Made by a program: the position numbers and the translations under genes
NCBI RefSeq assembly: GCF_020172685.1
Contig: NZ_CP083986.1
Location: 4,606,158-4,670,157 of the forward strand
DNA: 64,000 nucleotides
Source: [Mycobacterium] nativiensis
GTDB taxonomy: Bacteria > Actinomycetota > Actinomycetes > Mycobacteriales > Mycobacteriaceae
Reading direction: 5' to 3'
Shown: positions 21,253-30,267 of the stretch, piece after piece
Position numbering within the stretch: the stretch's first letter is position 1
Layout of the letters: each line of letters begins with the position of its first letter
Notes under the pieces: generated by a model
What the model was told of the DNA's origin: nothing
Seen by the model: only the letters and a program-made list of their open reading frames with translations
The model's database searches: none

Positions 21253-22158
21253 CTAGGCCCCGTAGACCGGCACCGGTGTCCGCGACTGGGCGAGCAGGTC
21301 GGTGACGACCGGCCCCAGCTCGGCCGGGTCCCACTTGGCGCCCTTGTCGATCTCCGGCCCGTGCGCCCAGCCCTCGGCGACGCGGATCTTGCCGCCCTCG
21401 ACCTCGAAGACCTTGCCGGTCACGTCCTTGGATCCCGCGCTGCCCAGCCACACCACCAGCGGGCTCACGTTCTCCGGGGCCATCGCGTCGAAGGCGTCGC
21501 CCTGGGTGGCCATCATGTCGGCGAAGACGGTCTCGGTCATCCGGGTGCGCGCCGCCGGCGCGATCGCGTTGACACTCACCCCGAAGCGGCCCATCTCGGC
21601 GGCAGCGACCAGTGTCATCGCGGCGATGCCGGCCTTGGCGGCGGAGTAGTTGGCCTGCCCGACACTGCCCTGCAGACCGGCGCCCGAGGAGGTGTTGATG
21701 ATGCGGGCATCGACCGTTTCACCGGCCTTGGACTTGGCCCGCCAGTAGGCGGCGGCGTGCCGCATGGTGGCGAAGTGCCCCTTGAGGTGCACGGCGACGA
21801 CGGCGTCGAACTCCTCTTCGCTGGTGTTGGCGAACATCCGGTCACGCACGATGCCGGCGTTGTTGACCAGCACGTCCAGGCCGCCGAAGTGGTCGACCGC
21901 GGTCTGGATCAGCGCGGCCGCCTGGTCCCAGTCGGCCACGTTGGAGCCGTTGGCGACGGCTTCCCCGCCGGCGGCGACGATCTCGTCGACCACACCCTGC
22001 GCGGCACTGCCCCCTCCGGCCGGCGAGCCGTCCAGGCCCACACCGATGTCGTTGACCACCACTCGGGCGCCCTCGGCGGCGAAGGCCAGCGCGTGCGCCC
22101 GACCGATTCCGCCGCCCGCTCCGGTGACGATGACTACGCGGCCGTCAAGAAGTCCCAT
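21253..22158 (-). CDS. Short-chain dehydrogenase/reductase (Rv3548c-like)
   Basis: NAD(P)-dependent SDR of 301 aa. The TGAGGGIGRAHA cofactor motif is near residue 12, LVNNAG near 95 and the catalytic YSAAKAG near 165. The long C-terminus resembles peroxisomal multifunctional 17beta-HSD type 4 dehydrogenase domains, suggesting a steroid or acyl-CoA beta-hydroxy dehydrogenase role. The ATG at 22158 has AAGGAG upstream. It follows the next SDR by 13 nt and is probably cotranscribed from the KstR2-box promoter. Exact substrate is not established from sequence. Confidence 0.87.
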   Translation of the reverse strand: MGLLDGRVVIVTGAGGGIGRAHALAFAAEGARVVVNDIGVGLDGSPAGGGSAAQGVVDEIVAAGGEAVANGSNVADWDQAAALIQTAVDHFGGLDVLVNNAGIVRDRMFANTSEEEFDAVVAVHLKGHFATMRHAAAYWRAKSKAGETVDARIINTSSGAGLQGSVGQANYSAAKAGIAAMTLVAAAEMGRFGVSVNAIAPAARTRMTETVFADMMATQGDAFDAMAPENVSPLVVWLGSAGSKDVTGKVFEVEGGKIRVAEGWAHGPEIDKGAKWDPAELGPVVTDLLAQSRTPVPVYGA

Positions 22159-22171
22159 GAGTGCTCTCTCC

Positions 22172-22948
22172 TTATTTGTTAGCGCTGGATGCGTCGAGGT
22201 AGGCGGGGTTCTCGCCGCCACCGTGCACGGTCAGGCTGGCGCCACTGACATAGGACGCCAGATCGGAACTCAAAAATGCTGCTGTCCAACCGATTTCGGA
22301 CGGTTTGGCGAGCCGGCCCAGCGGCACGGTGGCGCCGACAGCGGCCACCGATTCGGCGTCGCCGTAGAACAGCTCGGACTGCTCGGTCTCGACCATGCCG
22401 ACCACGATCGAGTTCACCCGCACCTTGGGCGCCCATTCGACGGCCAGCGACGTGGTCAGGCTGTCCACCCCGGCCTTGGCCGCGCCGTAGGCCGCGGTGC
22501 CCGGCGACGGCCGGCGGCCGCTGACGCTGGTGATGTTGACGATCGAGCCGCCACCGTCCTGGGTCTGCATGACGGCGTTGGCGTGGGTGGACACATACAG
22601 GGCGCTGAGCAGGTTCAGCTCGATGATCTTGCGGCTGAAGTTGGCCGACGCGTCGGCGGCCAGCGCGAACGGGGACCCGCCGGCGTTGTTGACCACCGTG
22701 TCGATCCGGCCGTGGGTGGCCACGATCGCCTCGATCATGCCCCGGACCGCGTCGTCGTCGCGGACGTCGCAGGAGTGGAACTCATAGGGCAGTCCGTCCA
22801 CCGGGCGCCGGGCGCAGGTCACCACCGTCGCACCCTGATCGGCGAAGACCCTGCTGATGCCGGCGCCGACCCCTCGAACGCCGCCGGTCACCAGGACCAC
22901 TCGTCCGGTCAATCCCAGAGAGAGCGCGGCGGGCTTGGAGTCAGACAT
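22172..22948 (-). CDS. Short-chain dehydrogenase/reductase (Rv3549c-like)
   Basis: Classical SDR of 258 aa with VTGGVRGVGAGIS (cofactor), VNNAGG and catalytic YGAAKAG motifs. The start at 22948 is 16 nt from a KstR2 palindrome shared with divergent echA20, so it belongs to the KstR2 regulon that degrades rings C/D. A longer in-frame reading upstream would run through that operator and is rejected. Orthologue of Rv3549c; reaction unassigned. Confidence 0.88.
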   Translation of the reverse strand: MSDSKPAALSLGLTGRVVLVTGGVRGVGAGISRVFADQGATVVTCARRPVDGLPYEFHSCDVRDDDAVRGMIEAIVATHGRIDTVVNNAGGSPFALAADASANFSRKIIELNLLSALYVSTHANAVMQTQDGGGSIVNITSVSGRRPSPGTAAYGAAKAGVDSLTTSLAVEWAPKVRVNSIVVGMVETEQSELFYGDAESVAAVGATVPLGRLAKPSEIGWTAAFLSSDLASYVSGASLTVHGGGENPAYLDASSANK

Positions 22949-22963
22949 TGTGCTAGCGTACCA

Positions 22964-22977
22964 AGCAAGTGCTTGCT
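22964..22977. promoter_or_regulatory. KstR2 operator between the Rv3549c-like SDR and echA20
   Basis: AGCAAGTGCTTGCT is a perfect match to the KstR2 motif AnCAAGnnCTTGnT and a perfect palindrome. It sits 16 nt from the leftward SDR start and 41 nt from the echA20 start, so one site can control both. KstR2 is derepressed by HIP-CoA (established for M. tuberculosis). Confidence 0.92.
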
Positions 22978-23017
22978 CAGGTACACATGGCCCCGAATAC
23001 GACAGGGAAATCCGCCA

Positions 23018-23772
23018 ATGCCGATCACATCCAAAACCGTCGAACCGGGGATCGTTGCGGTCACCGTCGACTACCCACCGGTCAACGCCCTGCCCTCCCG
23101 GGCCTGGTTCGAGCTCGGTGAGGTCATCACCGCCGCCGGCAATGACATGTCCACCCACGCGGTGATCCTGCGCGCCGAGGGCCGCGGCTTCAACGCCGGC
23201 GTGGACATCAAGGAGATGCAGGCCACCGAGGGCTTCACCGCCCTGATCGACGCCAACCGCGGCTGCTTCGCGGCATTCAAGGCCGTCTACGAGTGCGCGG
23301 TCCCGGTGATCGCCGCGGTCAACGGCTTCTGCGTCGGCGGCGGTATCGGCCTGGTCGGCAACGCCGACGTGATCGTGGCCTCCGACGACGCCAAGTTCGG
23401 TCTGCCCGAGGTGGAGCGCGGCGCCCTGGGTGCGGCCACCCACCTGTCCCGGCTGGTGCCGCAGCACATGATGCGCCGACTGTTCTACACCGCGGCCACC
23501 GTGGACGCCGCCACCCTGGCCAACTACGGGTCGGTGCACGAGGTGGTGCCGCGCGCCGAGCTCGACGAGGCCGCACTGCGGGTGGCCCGCGACATCGCCT
23601 CCAAGGACACCCGGGTGATCCGGGCCGCCAAGGAGGCCCTCAACCTGATCGATGTGCAGAAGGTCAACTCCAGCTACCGCATGGAACAGGGCTTCACCTT
23701 CGAGCTCAACCTCTCCGGTGTCGCCGACGAGCACCGCGATGAGTTCGCCGGTACCGAGAAGGGCGCTAAGAA

Positions 23773-23776
<4 letters not shown>
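23018..23776 (+). CDS. echA20: Crotonase-fold ring-D hydrolase EchA20
   Basis: Enoyl-CoA hydratase/isomerase superfamily member (252 aa). In M. tuberculosis EchA20 hydrolytically opens steroid ring D after HIP-CoA beta-oxidation. The oxyanion segment VNGFCVGGGIGLVGNADVIVAS and the acyl-CoA pocket NAGVDIKEM are visible. The ATG at 23018 begins PITSKTVEPGIVAVTVDYPPVNALP, the normal family N-terminus; a far longer in-frame reading upstream has no crotonase similarity. Its stop overlaps ipdA (ATGA). First gene of echA20-ipdABC. Confidence 0.94.
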
Positions 23777-24659
<883 letters not shown>

Positions 24660-24663
<4 letters not shown>

Positions 24664-25412
24664 CCGACTCACCCACACGCGCCGAGGTCTGCGCGATCGC
24701 CTGCGCCGAGCTGTTCCGCGATGCCGGCGAGATCATGGCCTCACCCATGGCCACGGTCCCCTTGGTCGGCGCCCGGCTCGCCCGCCTCACCTTCTCCCCC
24801 GACCTGGTGCTCACCGACGGGGAGGCCCGAATCCTGGCCGACACCCCGGCGATCGGCAAGGTCGGGCCGCTGGAGGGTTGGATGCCGTTCAACCGCGTCT
24901 TCGAGACCCTGTCGTGGGGCCGGCGCCATGTGATCATGGGCGCCAACCAGATCGACCGCTACGGCAACCAGAACCTGTCCGCGTTCGGTCCGCTGCAGCA
25001 GCCGACCCGGCAGATGTTCGGGGTGCGCGGGGCACCGGGCAACACCATCAACCACACCACCAGCTACTGGGTGGGCGCGCACTCGTCGCGGGTGTTCTGC
25101 GAAGCAGTCGACATCGTCTCGGGTATCGGCTACGACAAGGTGGACCCGAGCAACCCGGCATTCCGGTTCTTCAACCTGGGCGGGGTGGTGACCAACCTGG
25201 GGGTGTTCGACTTCGGCGGCCCGGACCACCAGATGCGGGCGGTCTCGCTGCACCCCGGCGTCACCGCCGACGAGGTTGCCGAGAACACCTCGTTCGAGGT
25301 GCACGGCCTGGCCGATGCTGCCACGACCCGGTTGCCCGAGGTGGAGGAGCTGCGGCTTATCCGCGAGGTCATCGACCCGAAGTCTCTGCGGGACAAAGAA
25401 GTACGGGCATGA
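24660..25412 (+). CDS. ipdB: Steroid ring C hydrolase subunit beta IpdB
   Basis: Second subunit of IpdAB (250 aa), CoA-transferase beta fold. Recognisable segments are GARLARLTFSPDLVLTDGEA and the Gly-rich RGAPGNTINHTTSYW loop. ATGA overlaps on both sides keep ipdA:ipdB:ipdC translation coupled. Orthologue of Rv3552. Confidence 0.95.
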
Positions 25413-26482
25413 GCCGGATCAAGACCCCGCTGACCGAGCTGGTCGGCATCGAGCACCCGGTGGTGCAGACCGGGATGGGCTGGGTGGCCGGCGCCCGGTT
25501 GGTCTCGGCCACCGCCAACGCCGGCGGGCTGGGCATCCTGGCCTCGGCGACCATGACGATCGACGAACTGGCCACCGCCATCAAGAAGGTCAAGGCCGCC
25601 ACCGACAAGCCGTTCGGTGTGAACATCCGTGCCGACGGCGCGGACGCCGGCGACCGGGTGGACCTGATGATCCGCGAGGGCGTCAAGGTCGCGTCGTTCG
25701 CGTTGGCCCCCAAGGCCGAGCTGATCGCCAAGCTCAAAGAGGCCGGCTCCGTGGTGATCCCGTCGGTCGGGGCGGCCAAGCACGCTAAGAAGGTGGCGTC
25801 CTGGGGTGCCGACGCGGTGATCGTGCAGGGCGGCGAGGGCGGTGGCCACACCGGCCCGGTCGCCACCACCCTGTTGCTGCCGTCGGTTCTCGACGCCGTC
25901 GCCGGTACCGATGTGCAGGTGATCGCCGCCGGCGGGTTCTTCGACGGCCGCGGCCTGGCCGCCGCCCTGTCCTACGGCGCGACCGGCGTGGCCATGGGCA
26001 CCCGGTTCCTGTTGACCAGCGACTCCACCGTTCCGGATGCGGTCAAGCAGCGCTATCTGGCCGCCGACCTGAGCGGCACCGTGGTTTCCACCCGGGTCGA
26101 CGGCATGCCGCACCGCGTGCTGCGCACTGAACTGGTGGAGAAGCTCGAAAGCGGCTCGCGGGCACGCGGTTTCAGCGCTGCCATCCGCAACGCGGCGAAG
26201 TTCAAGAAGATGTCGCAGATGAGCTGGCCGACCATGGTCCGCGACGGACTGGCGATGCGGCACGGCAAGGAACTCACCTGGTCGCAGGTACTGATGGCCG
26301 CCAACACCCCGATGCTGCTCAAAGCCGGTCTGGTGGAAGGCAACACCCAAGCCGGAGTGCTGGCATCAGGTCAGGTGGCGGGTATCTTGGACAGCCTGCC
26401 GTCCTGCGCCGAATTGATCACCTCGATCGTCGACGAAGCCGTCGAGCACCTGCGCACGGCGTCGTCACTGATCCAGTCCTGA
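25409..26482 (+). CDS. ipdC: Flavin-dependent reductase/dehydrogenase IpdC
   Basis: FMN enzyme (357 aa) of the nitronate monooxygenase-like TIM-barrel family; in ring C/D degradation it acts on a 5-hydroxy HIC-CoA intermediate. The N-terminal HPVVQTGMGWVAG and the flavin-phosphate motifs GGEGGGHTGPVA and VIAAGGFFDGRG are clear. The ATG at 25409 overlaps the ipdB TGA. Last gene of the operon, followed by a large hairpin. In M. tuberculosis fdxB follows here, but it is absent in this window. Orthologue of Rv3553. Confidence 0.93.
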   Translation: MSRIKTPLTELVGIEHPVVQTGMGWVAGARLVSATANAGGLGILASATMTIDELATAIKKVKAATDKPFGVNIRADGADAGDRVDLMIREGVKVASFALAPKAELIAKLKEAGSVVIPSVGAAKHAKKVASWGADAVIVQGGEGGGHTGPVATTLLLPSVLDAVAGTDVQVIAAGGFFDGRGLAAALSYGATGVAMGTRFLLTSDSTVPDAVKQRYLAADLSGTVVSTRVDGMPHRVLRTELVEKLESGSRARGFSAAIRNAAKFKKMSQMSWPTMVRDGLAMRHGKELTWSQVLMAANTPMLLKAGLVEGNTQAGVLASGQVAGILDSLPSCAELITSIVDEAVEHLRTASSLIQS

Positions 26483-26483
26483 C

Positions 26484-26543
26484 GCCGAGCGGGAACCTCA
26501 CGACGCGACACGCGATAGCAGCGTCGGGAGATTCCCACTCGGC
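26484..26543 (+). terminator. Long nested hairpin after ipdC
   Basis: Outer arms GCCGAGCGGGAA (26484-26495) and TTCCCACTCGGC (26532-26543) pair with one mismatch. Inner arms CGACGC (26501-26506) and GCGTCG (26521-26526) pair perfectly. It begins one nt after the ipdC stop and lies in the convergent gap to the VOC gene, so it may act in both directions. It resembles the hairpin at 48503-48562. Confidence 0.65.
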
Positions 26544-26565
26544 GAGTGGCTAAGCCAGCGGGCAG

Positions 26566-26955
26566 TTAGACCTCCACGACCATCAGGGTGTGCCCTGTCG
26601 GGTCGCGAAGCCAGAACATCGGCGGAACCGGATCGCCCATCCGGGACACCTGGTCGTCCACGTCGACCCCGAGCGCGCGTATCGCGGCGTGCGTTGCCTC
26701 GATGTCGTCGGTGGTCAGCGTGATGCCGGTGACGGTCGGCTCCACCGGACCACTGTCCGGCGGCGGCGGAGCCAGTGCGATACCGGTATTCCCCTCGGGC
26801 GGGTACACCTCGATCCAGCGGTAGCCGCCGCCGAACTCATCGTCGGTGCGCTTCTCGAAGCCCAGCGACTCGTAGAACGCAACCGCCTTGTCCTGCTCAA
26901 CGGTCGGCACGCACACGAGGTTGATCGTCTTCAGGCCGATCTTGGCAGTGCTCAT
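26566..26955 (-). CDS. Glyoxalase/VOC superfamily protein
   Basis: Small vicinal-oxygen-chelate protein of 129 aa with two beta-alpha-beta-beta-beta units: TINLVCVPTVEQDKAVAFYESLGF near the N-terminus and FWLRDPTGHTLMVVE at the C-terminus, the usual metal/dimer motif. Likely an uncharacterised dioxygenase, lyase or resistance-type binding protein. AGAAGGAGA precedes the ATG. It follows the DUF899 gene by 40 nt on the same strand, so the two are probably one transcript under the adjacent TetR. Not present here in M. tuberculosis. Confidence 0.8.
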   Translation of the reverse strand: MSTAKIGLKTINLVCVPTVEQDKAVAFYESLGFEKRTDDEFGGGYRWIEVYPPEGNTGIALAPPPPDSGPVEPTVTGITLTTDDIEATHAAIRALGVDVDDQVSRMGDPVPPMFWLRDPTGHTLMVVEV

Positions 26956-26995
26956 CTTTCTCCTTCTGTGGTGGGTAGGGACACTGCTTGGAACA

Positions 26996-27688
26996 TCACT
27001 GCGAATCGGTGCCGTAGGCCTGGGCGATCTCCTGCGAGCTCGCCCAGCGGCTGTAGGTGGGGTGCTGCGGCCAGCCGTCGGGCGAGTCCTGCCACTCCTC
27101 CTGACGCCCGTACGGCAGCACGTCGATCAAGGCGAACGAGTGGCTGAGCTGTTCGACTCCGCGGCCGTCGGTATGCCAGGTCCGGTAGACCGTGCCGCCT
27201 TGGCGCAGAAAGACATTCAAGCCGAATCCGCCTCCCGGTGGCGCGTCCATGTCAGCACCGAACGGGCTGTCGGCAGTTGAGTACCAGGTCATCTTGTTTC
27301 CGACCCGGCGCTTGTAGGCGGCCGCTTCGGACGCCGACCCCTGTGTGACGATCACGAATCGCGCGTCGTAGGCGTCCAGGAACTCCAGGCGGGTGAACTG
27401 CGCGCTGAAGCCGGTGCACCCAGGGCACTGCCATTCCTGGCCGGGCGTCCACATGTGGTGGTAGACGATCAGCTGATGCTTGCCGTCGAATATGTCGACC
27501 AGCCGAATCGGCCCGTCCTCGCCTTCGAGCACATAGTCCGGCAGCTCGACCATCGGCAGCCGGCGGCGCTGCGCGGCGATCGCGTCAAGTTCGGCAGTGG
27601 CTGCCTTTTCCCGCACCCGCAGGGCATCCAATTCACGCCGCCAGGTGGCCTGGTCCACAGTCGGCGGACTACCCGAGATCAGTGTCAC
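26996..27688 (-). CDS. DUF899 thioredoxin-like protein
   Basis: A 230-aa protein of the DUF899 family, thioredoxin-fold proteins of unknown function. The segment HHMWTPGQEWQCPGCTGFSAQF contains the conserved CxxC (CPGC) at the position expected for a redox-active disulfide. The N-terminal helix WRRELDALRVREKAATAELDAIAAQRRRLP is typical. GTG start at 27688 with AGGGGG upstream. It is divergent from a TetR gene across an 84-nt region with an operator-like palindrome, so it is probably that regulator's target. Confidence 0.85.
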   Translation of the reverse strand: MTLISGSPPTVDQATWRRELDALRVREKAATAELDAIAAQRRRLPMVELPDYVLEGEDGPIRLVDIFDGKHQLIVYHHMWTPGQEWQCPGCTGFSAQFTRLEFLDAYDARFVIVTQGSASEAAAYKRRVGNKMTWYSTADSPFGADMDAPPGGGFGLNVFLRQGGTVYRTWHTDGRGVEQLSHSFALIDVLPYGRQEEWQDSPDGWPQHPTYSRWASSQEIAQAYGTDSQ

Positions 27689-27708
27689 AATAAACCCCCT
27701 TTTTTTAT

Positions 27709-27747
27709 GTGTACGCCGTCTACATTGGTTATGTTGACACCGTACAC
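27709..27747. promoter_or_regulatory. Candidate TetR operator between DUF899 gene and tetR
   Basis: Two 17-nt arms (27709-27725 and 27731-27747), GTGTACG...TACAT and ATGTT...CGTACAC, match at 14 of 17 positions around a 5-nt TGGTT spacer. The palindrome fills the centre of the divergent promoter region, as expected for an autoregulating TetR repressor. Confidence 0.7.
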
Positions 27748-27772
27748 TTCGACCGCGGGGGATTGTCAACCC

Positions 27773-28375
27773 ATGACCAGGACCGGTTATCACCACGGTG
27801 ATCTGCGCGCCGCGCTGATCGATTCGGGCCTGCAGCTCACCCGAACCGGTGGCCCGGAGGCACTGACCATCCGGGAGGCGACCCGCCGCGCCGGCGTCTC
27901 CCCCAACGCCGCGTACCGTCACTTCACCGACCGCGAGGCCCTGCTGGGGGCGGTGGCGATCGCCATCCAGGACCGGATGGCCGCGCGCATGCTCGAACCG
28001 GCGAACATCCGCAGTTCAGCGCGGTCGAGGGCGCAAACGCAGTTGCGCACAGTCGGTCTCGGTTATATCGAATTCGCGCTGGATGAGCCGGGCTGGTTCG
28101 CGGTCGCCTTCTTCGGCGGTTCGGATCTGAGCACGCTCAACGGCGACGGCCTGGCGCCGCCGTTTCGCGCACTCGTCGAAGCCCTCGACGCGATGGTGGA
28201 TACCGGTGTCCTGCAACCAGATCAGCGCATCGGAGCCGAGTGGCCATGCTGGTCCGCCGTACACGGGTTCGCCGAACTGGCCCTGCGCGGGCCGCTGCGC
28301 GGCACCCCCCGACCCGACCTCGAGGCACTGGCGCAACGCACGGTCGACTGCATCATCGCCGGGCTGGCGCAGTAA
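27773..28375 (+). CDS. TetR family regulator, divergent from DUF899 gene
   Basis: TetR-type repressor of 200 aa. The N-terminal helix-turn-helix is LTIREATRRAGVSPNAAYRHFTDREALL at about residues 33-60. The C-terminal ligand domain contains WFAVAFFGG and a TetR_C-like FAELALRGPL segment. The ATG at 27773 starts RTGYHHGDLRAAL, a frequent opening of this subgroup. It probably represses itself and the DUF899-VOC pair. Ligand unknown. Confidence 0.85.
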   Translation: MTRTGYHHGDLRAALIDSGLQLTRTGGPEALTIREATRRAGVSPNAAYRHFTDREALLGAVAIAIQDRMAARMLEPANIRSSARSRAQTQLRTVGLGYIEFALDEPGWFAVAFFGGSDLSTLNGDGLAPPFRALVEALDAMVDTGVLQPDQRIGAEWPCWSAVHGFAELALRGPLRGTPRPDLEALAQRTVDCIIAGLAQ

Positions 28376-28404
28376 TTACGCACCCGGGCAAAAGCCGGGG
28401 CGGT

Positions 28405-29070
28405 TCAGTCCATGCCGGCCGGCAGATGGATTCCGTTTCCGACCGCGAGCACGAATGAGGTCAGGTCACGGATGAGGTCGTCGATCGACCGCGGCGTGTC
28501 GCTGGCTTCCAGGAAGTCGACGATCAGCTCGAACACTCCCCCGACCGTCGCAACCGCCATGGTGCGAAAGTCGACGGCCGCACCGGCCGGCGCCTTGCTG
28601 CGCCAGAACGTCTCGAGGAAGTTGGCGGCCCAGCCGCGGTTCTCTCGCCGCTGGGCTTCCACCCGTGGCGAGATGCCGGTGCATTCCCGGAATGCCACCA
28701 CCGCCACCCGGGCGTCGTCGACAAACGCATGCGCCATCACAGCGAGGACGCGCCGGACGGTCTCCGACTCCTCCTCATCAGGGGCGGTATGCGCCAGTTC
28801 CTCCTCGACGAGTCCCTCGATTCGAGCCGCGGTCTCCCGCATCAGCGCGAGGTAACAGTCTTCTTTGCTGTCGAACAGTTCGTAGAACGCCTTGTTACCG
28901 ACATAGGCGGTCTGGCAGATCTGCTCGATCGACGTATTGACGTAACCTACCTGCGCAAACAGCTCGAACGCCGCGGCCAAAAGCTGGTCGCGCCGCTGAG
29001 CCCGTCGCTGGTCGGCGTCCAAACCACGGATCTTGCGCCCCCCGCGCGCCGACGCTGTCATTCCACCCAT
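28405..29070 (-). CDS. TetR family regulator downstream of fadA6
   Basis: TetR/AcrR protein of about 221 aa with the HTH SIEQICQTAYVGNKAFYELFDSKEDCYLAL after a basic N-terminus. It begins 12 nt after the fadA6 stop on the same strand, so it may be read with the KstR2-controlled kstR2-fadA6 transcript. Start uncertain: ATG 29070 or 29061 (MTASARGG), neither with a strong RBS. M. tuberculosis has no TetR gene at this spot. It is not KstR2, which is at 30268. Targets unknown. Confidence 0.8.
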   Translation of the reverse strand: MGGMTASARGGRKIRGLDADQRRAQRRDQLLAAAFELFAQVGYVNTSIEQICQTAYVGNKAFYELFDSKEDCYLALMRETAARIEGLVEEELAHTAPDEEESETVRRVLAVMAHAFVDDARVAVVAFRECTGISPRVEAQRRENRGWAANFLETFWRSKAPAGAAVDFRTMAVATVGGVFELIVDFLEASDTPRSIDDLIRDLTSFVLAVGNGIHLPAGMD

Positions 29071-29081
29071 AGGCGGAAAGT

Positions 29082-30266
29082 TTAGTCGCCGAGTCGCTCG
29101 ATGATGGTGACGTTGGCCGTACCACCGCCCTCGCACATTGTTTGCAGGCCGTACCGGCCGCCGGTGCGCTCCAACTCGTTGAGCATGGTGGTGAACAATT
29201 TGGCGCCGGTCGCCCCCAGCGGGTGGCCCAGCGCGATCGCCCCACCGTTGGGGTTGACCTTGGCCGGGTCGATCGGGAATTCCTTCATCCAGGCCTGCAC
29301 CACCGGAGCGAATGCCTCGTTGATCTCAACAACATCGATGTCCTCGATGCTCAGGCCGGTCTTGTCCAGGGCGTAGCGGGTGGCCGGGATCGGGCCGGTC
29401 AGCATGATCACCGGGTCGTCGCCGCGGGCGCTGATGTGGTGGATGCGTGCGCGGGGCTTGAGGCCGTGGTCCTTGACGGCCTGCTCGGAGGCCAGCAGCA
29501 CCGCGGCCGACCCGTCACAGATCTGGCTGGACAACGCGGCGGTCAGCCGGCCGCCCTCGACCAGTGTCTTGAGCCCGGCCATCTTCTCCAGCGTGGACTC
29601 ACGCGGGCACTCGTCGGTGTGGAACGAGTTGCCGTCCACATCGACCGGGATGATCTCGTTGTCAAAGCGCCCTTCGGCGATCGCGGCAAACGCCCGCTGG
29701 TGGCTCTGCAGCGCGAACCGCTCCATGTCCTCGCGGGAGATGTCCCAGCGCTCGGCGATCATCTCAGCACCGCGGAACTGGGAGACCTCTTCGTCGCCGT
29801 AGCGCTCCAGCCACTTCTTCGACTCATTCGTCGGCGAGGTGAACCCGAACTGCTCGCCAACGACCATCGCCGACGAAATCGGGATCCAGCTCATGTTCTG
29901 CATCCCGCCGGCCACGATCAGGTCCGCCGTGCGCGACATGATGGCCTGCGCGCCGAACGAGATCGCCTGCTGGGACGAACCGCACTGCCGGTCAACGGTG
30001 ACGCCGGGCACCCCTTCGGGGAAGCCGGCCGCCAACCACGCCAGCCGGCCGATGTTGCCGGCCTGGCCGCCGATGGCGTCAACGCACCCGGCGATCACAT
30101 CGTTGACGGCCGCCGGGTCGACGCCGACCCGGTCCAGAAGACCGCGAAAAGCCAACGCACCCAAGTCGATCGGGTGAACGCCGGCCAGCGATCCATTGCG
30201 CTTGCCGACGGCGGTGCGAACGGCGTCGATGACGTACGCCTGAGAAACGTGAGCAACTTGTGACAT
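29082..30266 (-). CDS. fadA6: 3-ketoacyl-CoA thiolase FadA6
   Basis: Thiolase of 394 aa acting late in ring C/D degradation, where it cleaves a methyl-oxo-octanedioyl-CoA type product. Nucleophilic Cys95 is in VDRQCGSSQQ; GHPLGATGAK and MCEGGG supply the second-half His and Cys. NEAF is conserved. The start MSQVAHVSQAYVIDAVRT at 30266 has AAGGA upstream, and kstR2 ends one base before it. Orthologue of Rv3556c. Confidence 0.94.
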   Translation of the reverse strand: MSQVAHVSQAYVIDAVRTAVGKRNGSLAGVHPIDLGALAFRGLLDRVGVDPAAVNDVIAGCVDAIGGQAGNIGRLAWLAAGFPEGVPGVTVDRQCGSSQQAISFGAQAIMSRTADLIVAGGMQNMSWIPISSAMVVGEQFGFTSPTNESKKWLERYGDEEVSQFRGAEMIAERWDISREDMERFALQSHQRAFAAIAEGRFDNEIIPVDVDGNSFHTDECPRESTLEKMAGLKTLVEGGRLTAALSSQICDGSAAVLLASEQAVKDHGLKPRARIHHISARGDDPVIMLTGPIPATRYALDKTGLSIEDIDVVEINEAFAPVVQAWMKEFPIDPAKVNPNGGAIALGHPLGATGAKLFTTMLNELERTGGRYGLQTMCEGGGTANVTIIERLGD

Positions 30267-30267
30267 A

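Noticed and set aside
21764..23017. N-terminal extension of echA20 by more than 400 codons
   Set aside because: It is antisense to two SDR genes and spans the KstR2 operator; crotonase similarity begins at 23018.
27455..27772. N-terminal extension of the TetR gene
   Set aside because: It crosses the divergent promoter/operator and the DUF899 gene; a normal TetR N-terminus begins at 27773.
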